Shown here: piece by piece, positions 21,939 through 26,984 of the stretch
Layout of the letters: each line of letters begins with the position of its first letter
How positions within the stretch are numbered: position 1 is the first letter of the stretch
NCBI GenBank assembly: GCA_038238115.1
Contig: JBBRYB010000039.1
Location: 1 to 26,984 of the forward strand
Length of the DNA stretch: 26,984 nucleotides
Direction: 5' to 3'
Source: JBBRYB01 sp038238115
GTDB taxonomy: Bacteria; Actinomycetota; Actinomycetes; Propionibacteriales; Nocardioidaceae
Made by a program: the position numbers and the translations under genes
Notes under the pieces: model-generated
What the model was told of the DNA's origin: nothing
The model's input: only the letters and a program-made list of their open reading frames with translations
The model's database searches: none

Positions 21939-23744
21939 GTGAGTGAGTTGCCGTCTGGCACGGTGTCGTTGTTGTTTTCTGACATCGAGGGGTCGACTGC
22001 GCTGTTGAAGCGGCTCGGTTCCGCCTACTCGGACGCGTTGGACGGCCAGCGCCAAGTGCTGCGCAAGGCGTGGGCGGACCATGGCGGCATCGAGTTGGGC
22101 ACCGAGGGGGACAGTTTCTACGTAGTGTTTCTGACCGCTGAGGGGGCGGTGGCGGCGGCTGCTCAGGGTCAGCGGGACCTGGCGGGCTTTGAGTGGCCTG
22201 GTGGGGAGCAGGTGCGGGTGCGGATGGGTATCCACACCGGCTCCCCGAAGGTGCATGACGGTGCGTATGTGGGGATGGATGTTCACCGGGCGGCCCGGAT
22301 CGCAGGGGCGGCGCACGGTGGGCAGGTGGTCGTCTCGCGTGCAACAGCCGAACTCGTTCAGGGCAGTCTTCCGCAAGGGGTGACCCTGCGGGACCTAGGC
22401 AGGCATCAATTGAAAGACCTTCCGGCCGCCGAGCACCTGCACCAGCTGACGATCGACGGCTGCCAGAACGACTTCCCTCCGTTGAAGTCGTTGGGTGCGG
22501 CGTCAAGTCTGCCGCGACTGAGAACACCCCTGGTCGGTCGCGAGGGCGAATTGACAGCGTTGACGACACTGGCTGGCTCATCGGACGTACGCCTGGTCAC
22601 CCTGACGGGGCCTGGCGGTTCGGGCAAGACCCGGCTCGCGATCGAGGTGGCGCGGCATTTAGTTGAGCGATTTCCGGATGGGGTGTTCTTCGTCCCGCTA
22701 GCCACGGCCACAACCGCTGAGTCGATTTGGGGAGACATCGGCGGCGTTCTCGATATTCCACTGGAGAGGCGGAGCCCTTCCGACCTGTCCACGCATCTGG
22801 CTCATCACAATGCGTTGTTCGTCTTGGACAACCTCGAGCAACTTGTGGACGCCGACAAAGTCGTCGCGGAGCTTCTGAATGTCGCCCCTCAGGTCGTGGT
22901 CATCGCCACGTCGAGACGGCCACTGCACGTGCCCGGTGAACGTGAGTACTCCGTTCCACCGCTGAGACTCGCGGAAGGGACCGACGTGCGAGCCGCCTTG
23001 TCGTCGAGTGCGGTGAGGATGTTCGTTCAACAGGCCAACATGGTGCAACCCGGCTTCGCTATCACTGGGGATAACGCCGCCGACGTCATAGAATTGTGTT
23101 ACCGCCTCGACGGCTTGCCCCTGGCCATTGAACTGGCAGCCGCACGGATCAAGCTGCTGACTCCCCGCGCGCTGCTTGGGCGCCTCGATAGGGCTCTCGA
23201 CATCGCCGCCCGCGGCGCCCACACGCCGGCGAGGCAGCAAACGCTCCGCGACACAATCGACTGGTCGTATCGCCTGCTGAACTCCTCCCAGCAGGCGCTG
23301 TTTCGCCGCCTCGGAGTCTTCGCTGGTAGTGCGAACCTTGACGCCGTCACCGCCGTCACCGCCGATATCGTCGGCAACAGCGACCCACTTGATGTGGTCG
23401 CTGACCTGGTCGACGCGAGTCTCGCCATGATGGTGCCGGGGCCTGCCGGTGAGCCACGAATCGACATGCTGGAGATCATCCGCACGTACGCACTCGACCT
23501 GCTCGCCACCACCGGCGAGCTCGACTCAGTTCGACGTCGGCACGCCCACCACTACCTAGAGGCTATCCAGGGGTTGAGCCTCCTCCTGCATGGAGATCAG
23601 TATCTTGCGGCACGCACAAGCTTCGAGATTGATCACGACAACTTCCGCAAAGCTCTTGCCTGGGCCACCGATCCGGACGAGACTGCTGCGACCGTCGGCG
23701 GTCGTGACGAGCTACGACTCGCGATGCAGCGATGGAGATGGTGA
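21939..23744 (+). CDS. class III nucleotide cyclase domain fused to NB-ARC-type ATPase, C-terminally truncated
   Basis: The product is 601 aa. Residues 1-170 form a class III cyclase domain: LLFSDIEGST with metal ligand Asp15, GTEGDSF with Asp58, and GMDVHRAARIAG near the catalytic Arg. An AP-ATPase (STAND) follows with Walker A GPGGSGKT (224-231), Walker B LFVLDNLEQL (293-302), ATSRRPL and GLPLAIELAAARI. Family members usually continue with several hundred residues of TPR-like repeats, sometimes with a LuxR HTH. This one stops at RLAMQRWRW just as that region begins, so it is truncated or frameshifted. GTG 21939 gives the usual start SELPSGTVSLLFSD; ATG 21909 is the alternative. Cyclase activity may survive. 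Confidence 0.82.
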   Translation: MSELPSGTVSLLFSDIEGSTALLKRLGSAYSDALDGQRQVLRKAWADHGGIELGTEGDSFYVVFLTAEGAVAAAAQGQRDLAGFEWPGGEQVRVRMGIHTGSPKVHDGAYVGMDVHRAARIAGAAHGGQVVVSRATAELVQGSLPQGVTLRDLGRHQLKDLPAAEHLHQLTIDGCQNDFPPLKSLGAASSLPRLRTPLVGREGELTALTTLAGSSDVRLVTLTGPGGSGKTRLAIEVARHLVERFPDGVFFVPLATATTAESIWGDIGGVLDIPLERRSPSDLSTHLAHHNALFVLDNLEQLVDADKVVAELLNVAPQVVVIATSRRPLHVPGEREYSVPPLRLAEGTDVRAALSSSAVRMFVQQANMVQPGFAITGDNAADVIELCYRLDGLPLAIELAAARIKLLTPRALLGRLDRALDIAARGAHTPARQQTLRDTIDWSYRLLNSSQQALFRRLGVFAGSANLDAVTAVTADIVGNSDPLDVVADLVDASLAMMVPGPAGEPRIDMLEIIRTYALDLLATTGELDSVRRRHAHHYLEAIQGLSLLLHGDQYLAARTSFEIDHDNFRKALAWATDPDETAATVGGRDELRLAMQRWRW

Positions 23745-23920
23745 CCGCACATGGCGACGCTGACTCAACATCTGTGGTGAGAGCCACGGCAAGTCAAATT
23801 GCGATGCATGCCAAGGGCACCGTTGGCAATCGCCGTGGACTCACCTAGACGCGTCCGTGTCCGTGTCGCCCAAAGGGGCTCATCGGAGTTGCAGATGGGT
23901 GAGCTTGCCTGCGGCGGTGG

Positions 23921-24106
23921 CTACCAGGGGTAGATGTCGGCGTCGTCCGCTGTGGCGACAGAGGCCATGAGCGCGATCACGAGCATGGACTCGCACGCTT
24001 CATCATCTAGGTGCACCTTCAGGTCTGAGGGCTTCGACTTGCTCAACGCGCCGTCGTTACCACAGCCAGTGACGCTACGCGTCTATGTCGTTACTGTCTG
24101 GCGAAC
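23921..24106 (-). pseudogene. fragment of a small lipoprotein-like gene
   Basis: One frame reads SVTGCGNDGALSKSKPSDLK and continues VHLDDEACESMLVIAL to a TAG at 23921-23923. VTGC followed by polar residues looks like a lipobox. The upstream signal-peptide part is interrupted by an in-frame TAG (24083-24085) and has no start codon, so the gene is broken at its 5' end. The 23745-23920 stretch between it and the cyclase gene shows nothing recognisable. Confidence 0.4.
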
Positions 24107-24218
24107 CGGTGATCTTATTTGCCCTCAAACTGTCGGCTATCCGACTACGCCGTGACGCCTCCGGTAGATGTCGAGTGACCCGGCGATAACGTCGTCAGGT
24201 TTTCCAACTGCCGCTTTT

Positions 24219-24419
24219 TCAGTGCCACCTCGCCTCCCGCGCCGTCGCCACGACCTGGAGCTGCTCTCTGCGGTACAACCTTGTCCCGTCGCTGTGGACG
24301 ATGTAGGGCACCAGCCCCGCGGCGAGCTGGTTGAGCCGGGTGACGTTCACCGCGAGCACGTCGGCAGCCCGCCCCGCGGTCGGCCAGTACGGCTCAGCGT
24401 CGTCGAGGGGTCGGCGCGG
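24219..24419 (-). pseudogene. C-terminal fragment of an HTH (excisionase/MerR-like) protein
   Basis: The frame bounded by TAA (24420-24422) and TGA (24219-24221) contains AADVLAVNVTRLNQLAAGLV, then PYIVHSDGTRLYRREQLQVV and ATAREARWH at the end. That is the pattern of small actinobacterial helix-turn-helix proteins with a wing (HSDGTRLYRREQL). It has no start codon and only the second part of the domain, so it is a remnant. Confidence 0.5.
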
Positions 24420-24449
24420 TTAACGCAGGTGGTTGGATTCTGACGGCCG

Positions 24450-24692
24450 TCAGGAGAACCCGGTGCAACGTTTCTGCTTCAGGAAGGTCGAGACCCGTGG
24501 GCTCACCCGCATCGCGAATCCGTCGTGCTCCCACTTCTTACCAGAGGGACCAGCACCTAGGGCATTGGTCAATCCGATCACATGCCCCGGGGGCATTTCG
24601 TCGCCTTCGTCCAGTGGCAAGAGTTGTGCTCGCTGGACCTGAGACAGACCGACCCACCATCTCTCGAGGTTCTTATCCGTGTCCCTGCTCAT
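24450..24692 (-). CDS. conserved-looking 80-aa protein of unknown function
   Basis: The product is 80 aa: MSRDTDKNLERWWVGLSQVQ, then RAQLLPLDEGDEMPPGHVIG, a linker, and KWEHDGFAMRVSPRVSTFLK. It is compact and charged, with an aromatic-rich N-terminal helix; its regular composition argues for a real gene even though no good ribosome site precedes the ATG. I know no function. The stop sits on the palindrome CTGACGG-CCGTCAG (24440-24453), which may aid termination. It is divergent from the GGDEF gene with about 114 bp between the starts. Confidence 0.6.
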   Translation of the reverse strand: MSRDTDKNLERWWVGLSQVQRAQLLPLDEGDEMPPGHVIGLTNALGAGPSGKKWEHDGFAMRVSPRVSTFLKQKRCTGFS

Positions 24693-24806
24693 GGAGATGA
24701 CGGTACGCCCGCCGAGACTCCGGTTTGTCGGCCGTGAGAGTTGGCGCTGCCGTAGCGTCGGTCGGCGGGAGTTGGCCGGCTCGCGTGGATGCGACACTAT
24801 GGACGA

Positions 24807-25622
24807 ATGGCCGAAGATCATGCCCGCGCCTCTCAAGGGCACCACCATATTCCCCGGACTCGATCCCAGTCAGATGACGACCAAAAGCAGTCTGCTGACC
24901 AACGAGACCGGGCCGCCGAAGACCGGGACCAGCTCTCCGAGGGCTACGACAGGCATGCCGAGGACCGCGACCACAAGGCTGATGTCCGAGACATGTACGC
25001 CGAGTCTCGGGACCGATTCGACGCCAACTTCAACGCGGGAGCGGCATCCGACCGGATGGGGGCCTGGCGGGACCGTCAGAGAGGGGGTAGCGATCGCGCG
25101 CACGCTGCGGGCGATCGCGAAGCCTCATCGAAAGACCGTGTCGCATCGGCTGCGGAGCGGGTGGTCTCGTCCATCGATGAGCTCACCGGGGCGCATCGCC
25201 GCGACGCCGGGCTCGAGGAGGTGGAGAGGGAGATTGCCAGGGCCAAGAGAACGCGGAGGCCGCTCGTGGTCGCCTTCGTCGACGTGGACGGCCTGAAGGC
25301 GACCAACGACTCCCTTGGCCACCTCGCCGGAGATCAACTGCTGCGCCATGTCGTCGGCACAATCCGGGCTCGTCTGCGCTCCTATGACCTGATCGTCCGC
25401 TTCGGAGGTGACGAGTTCCTCTGCTCGCTACTGGACCTCGACACCACAAAGGCGGCCGAGCGGTTCATGCTCATCGACGCCGACCTGGCAGCCAACCAGC
25501 ACGCATCCATCACCGTCGGACTCGCCGAACTCACCGCACACGACTTGCTCGACGACCTGATCGCCCGGGCGGACGCGGCGCTACGCGAACAACGCCAGCA
25601 CCGCCCAGCGACTCGCACCTGA
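24807..25622 (+). CDS. diguanylate cyclase (GGDEF domain) with charged N-terminal repeats
   Basis: The product is about 271 aa. Residues 30-115 are repeats built on DRD/AED/RDR (DQRDRAAEDRDQLSEGYDRH, AEDRDHKADVRD and so on), probably a long charged helix. The catalytic domain has FVDVDGLKATNDSLGHLAGD with metal ligands Asp159/Asp161, the signature GGDEF at 200-204, and an RxxD inhibition site (Arg191-Ser-Tyr-Asp194) exactly five residues upstream. It should make cyclic di-GMP from two GTP with product feedback. There is no membrane segment and no PAS or GAF domain. ATG 24807 is chosen over ATG 24789; neither has a strong ribosome site. The 3' end overlaps the convergent frameshifted gene. Confidence 0.88.
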   Translation: MAEDHARASQGHHHIPRTRSQSDDDQKQSADQRDRAAEDRDQLSEGYDRHAEDRDHKADVRDMYAESRDRFDANFNAGAASDRMGAWRDRQRGGSDRAHAAGDREASSKDRVASAAERVVSSIDELTGAHRRDAGLEEVEREIARAKRTRRPLVVAFVDVDGLKATNDSLGHLAGDQLLRHVVGTIRARLRSYDLIVRFGGDEFLCSLLDLDTTKAAERFMLIDADLAANQHASITVGLAELTAHDLLDDLIARADAALREQRQHRPATRT

Positions 25623-25824
25623 CACCACCGGTTCCACGAACCGAAGATCATTAACGGGTTGGGTAACGGGGTAAGGCACTCGCCAACGGGTAGAGGTCTG
25701 CCACTGCTCGAGGGCAGCTTGAGATGTCACCGGGTGGAGGTCCCCAGCGTAGAGCCAACTGCGCCGGGGACCGCCTTCGACAAAACTGTCCAAGCGCCGC
25801 CGGGTCGACGGGTTGGGCGCTCAT
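25581..25824 (-). pseudogene. small gene with a single-base frameshift
   Basis: ATG 25824 overlaps the stop of the next gene upstream (ATGA). The first 11 codons, MSAQPVDPAAL, lead into a poor frame that ends at 25651. If one G is removed near 25790 the sequence continues DSFVEGGPRRSWLYAGDLHP, then VTSQAALEQWQTSTRWRVPY and LRFVEPVV to a stop at 25581. That version has much more protein-like composition. It would overlap the 3' end of the GGDEF gene by about 42 bases. The family is unknown. Confidence 0.4.
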
Positions 25825-25991
25825 GCGGGCCTCAACCGAGCAGCGGGAAGCCAGTCCAGGTGCACGGCCCCGACGCCTACGCTGTAGCGCACGAACGCCA
25901 GCCAGTCGCCGTCCTCGTGGCGCCGGGCCCCTAGGCAGCCGCCGTGCCAGGGCGTCGTCTTGGAGGAGGCGCGCACTTCGGGCACGCACAT
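25821..25991 (-). CDS. 56-aa protein of unknown function
   Basis: The product is MCVPEVRASSKTTPWHGGCL, then GARRHEDGDWLAFVRYSVGV, ending in HLDWLPAARLRPA. CAAGGGCAG just before the ATG is a plausible ribosome site. The stop overlaps the next ATG (ATGA), which argues for a two-gene operon with the frameshifted gene downstream. Composition is protein-like with a Trp/Tyr-rich core, but I recognise no family. It is divergent from the secreted protein gene at 26062. Confidence 0.5.
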   Translation of the reverse strand: MCVPEVRASSKTTPWHGGCLGARRHEDGDWLAFVRYSVGVGAVHLDWLPAARLRPA

Positions 25992-26061
25992 CTGCCCTTG
26001 AGTACGTTTACGACCTTTGGGTAAGTTGTTAGACGTGGTTTTTGCTACGAAAGGTGTCTTC

Positions 26062-26505
26062 ATGACCCGCTCGCCCTGTGCCCGTGCCTGGTTGGTCGGT
26101 GCGGCGGCGGTTGCGCTCACGGGCGCATCGCTGACAGTTTCCGCGCCACCGGCGGCAGCCCAGGACTACACCGTACGGGTGACCTGCAAGGTGCCTCCGA
26201 AGCAGCATGAGCGGAAAATGGCGCGGAACTGGTGCATGAACTATCTGCCCGATGGCGACCAGACCTTCGCCGCGCACGTTAGGAACGGCCGAGGCAACCC
26301 CGTTTCTGGAGTGACGGTGAGATGGACCGACAGAGACAATGACGACGCCTACTTCCGCCCCAAACAGACTCCCTGCACCACGGGGCCACGCGGGAGGTGC
26401 TCTGCGGAGATTGTTGACCGTCACCCACGCGACAGAGAAAAGTTCGCCGTCTTCGCCACAGCGGTTGGGTCAACAGGCAAGGGCTACCTCAGCTTCACCA
26501 AGTAG
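26062..26505 (+). CDS. secreted Ig-like-domain protein
   Basis: The product is 147 aa. A Sec signal peptide runs to about residue 33 (VGAAAVALTGASLTVSAPPA, then AAQD). The mature part contains GNPVSGVTVRWTDRDNDDAY, typical of bacterial Ig-like (Big-1-type) folds, in which a loop allows 'X-G-X-P-V-x-G-V-x-V'. Four Cys (VTCK, NWCM, TPCT, GRCS) suggest two disulfides. AAAGGTG six bases before ATG 26062 supports the start. The role is unknown; a cell-surface or exported adhesin-like part is possible. Confidence 0.72.
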   Translation: MTRSPCARAWLVGAAAVALTGASLTVSAPPAAAQDYTVRVTCKVPPKQHERKMARNWCMNYLPDGDQTFAAHVRNGRGNPVSGVTVRWTDRDNDDAYFRPKQTPCTTGPRGRCSAEIVDRHPRDREKFAVFATAVGSTGKGYLSFTK

Positions 26506-26659
26506 CCAGAGCGACCACGAACACCGTTCAGTGCCGTGCCACTAGCCGCTGATACCGGCGTCAGACGAGGCGCGGTCGCACGGTCGTCGCCGGCAACCCA
26601 ACATCGGGTGCTGCAACGGGTGCCGCCTTTCGGGGTCTGAGCGACCCTAAATAGGTCAC

Positions 26660-26971
26660 CTATCGAGCGTCGGTGATCGAGGTCAGGCCGTAACCCGGGA
26701 CGCTGAGGTACAGCAGCTCGGTGTTCCCAGTCGGGGTCCACCACGAGGCACACCTCGAACGGGAGGTCGGTGTTCTACACCTCGTCGGGCGTCCACTTGA
26801 CCGGCTCCGACTCGTGGGCGGTTGCTCCCGGCTGATGTGGATACACGCACCATAGCGGACAGGGCGTGGTCGAGCGGTTCCGTGCCGTCGTGGTCATGAA
26901 AGGTCGTGCCGGCCGGAGTCGTCCGAACTGGCTACGGCCGTAGCCAGTGTGAGCAGCTCCATACCGGTCAT
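26660..26971 (-). pseudogene. roughly 100-aa gene with several frameshifts and a nonsense codon
   Basis: Starting at ATG 26971 the pieces read MTGMELLTLATAVASSDDSG, then (other frame) HDHDGTEPLDHALSAMV, then (another frame) YPHQPGATAHESEPVKWTPD, an in-frame TAG, NTDLPFEVCLVVDPDW and finally, shifted once more, NTELLYLSVPGYGLTSITDA ending at TAG 26660-26662. Each piece is protein-like only in its own frame and they join end to end. This indicates one small cytosolic protein gene with at least three indels and one stop. The family is unknown. The 26506-26659 stretch shows no gene, only a short GGGTC/GACCC stem (26634-26648). Confidence 0.5.
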
Positions 26972-26984
26972 GCCGAGCGACGAG

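Noticed and set aside
1..26984. CRISPR array or toxin-antitoxin pair
   Set aside because: No spaced direct-repeat array was seen, and no recognisable toxin-antitoxin pair was found among the small ORFs.

Overview
The window is high-GC DNA with GC-rich third codon positions, GTG starts and mycothiol-linked genes. This points to an actinobacterium; gene content suggests the Nocardioides/Propionibacteriales side, but that placement is inference. It falls into an ordinary chromosomal left half (1 to about 15.4 kb) and a right part (about 15.57 kb to the end) that looks like a decaying integrative element followed by a stretch of broken genes.

Left half. It opens with the C-terminal tail of an unidentified gene. 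A MerR-DICT regulator follows, divergent from a small membrane protein, then an MscS-type channel divergent from a short membrane protein and a DUF5130 protein. Next comes a block whose gene content matches the Mycobacterium tuberculosis Rv2463-Rv2468c neighbourhood: DUF5130, aminopeptidase N (pepN), a mycothiol-dependent nitroreductase-like DsbA-fold protein, an alpha/beta hydrolase, ribose-5-phosphate isomerase B (rpiB) and an Fpg/Nei DNA glycosylase. After it lie a membrane-anchored SpoIIE/PP2C-type phosphatase, a PhnB-like VOC protein, a HIT protein and a SAM methyltransferase. A tightly coupled operon follows: leader ORF, ArsR-type regulator, AHSA1/SRPBCC protein and VOC protein. Then come a dead RibD-C/dihydrofolate-reductase-like remnant and a secreted Cys-containing protein.

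Element, 15.57 to about 19.5 kb. A 49-nt 3' fragment of a tRNA-Gly(TCC) gene lacks its 5' half and sits next to a tyrosine recombinase, as expected for the displaced end of a tRNA-integrated element. To its right are a palindrome-rich int-xis intergenic region ending in a perfect 37-bp palindrome that abuts the xis start codon, a frameshifted excisionase read in frame into a primase-polymerase Rep, a Rep that has lost its helicase core, tiny coupled ORFs rich in Cys, and a terminase-small-subunit-like gene. The order int / xis / prim-pol / small ORFs / TerS-like fits a degraded phage satellite or small integrative element. No transfer or capsid genes are visible. The matching intact tRNA end is not in the window.

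Right tail, 19.6 to 27 kb. This holds a secreted beta-propeller-like protein, a truncated and doubly frameshifted IS3-family transposase, a C-terminally truncated cyclase/NB-ARC ATPase, several reverse-strand gene fragments (lipoprotein-like, HTH-like and others), a conserved-looking 80-aa protein, a GGDEF diguanylate cyclase with charged N-terminal repeats, a frameshifted small gene pair, a secreted Ig-like protein, and a pseudogene with several lesions at the right edge. The density of lesions suggests relaxed selection over this whole segment.
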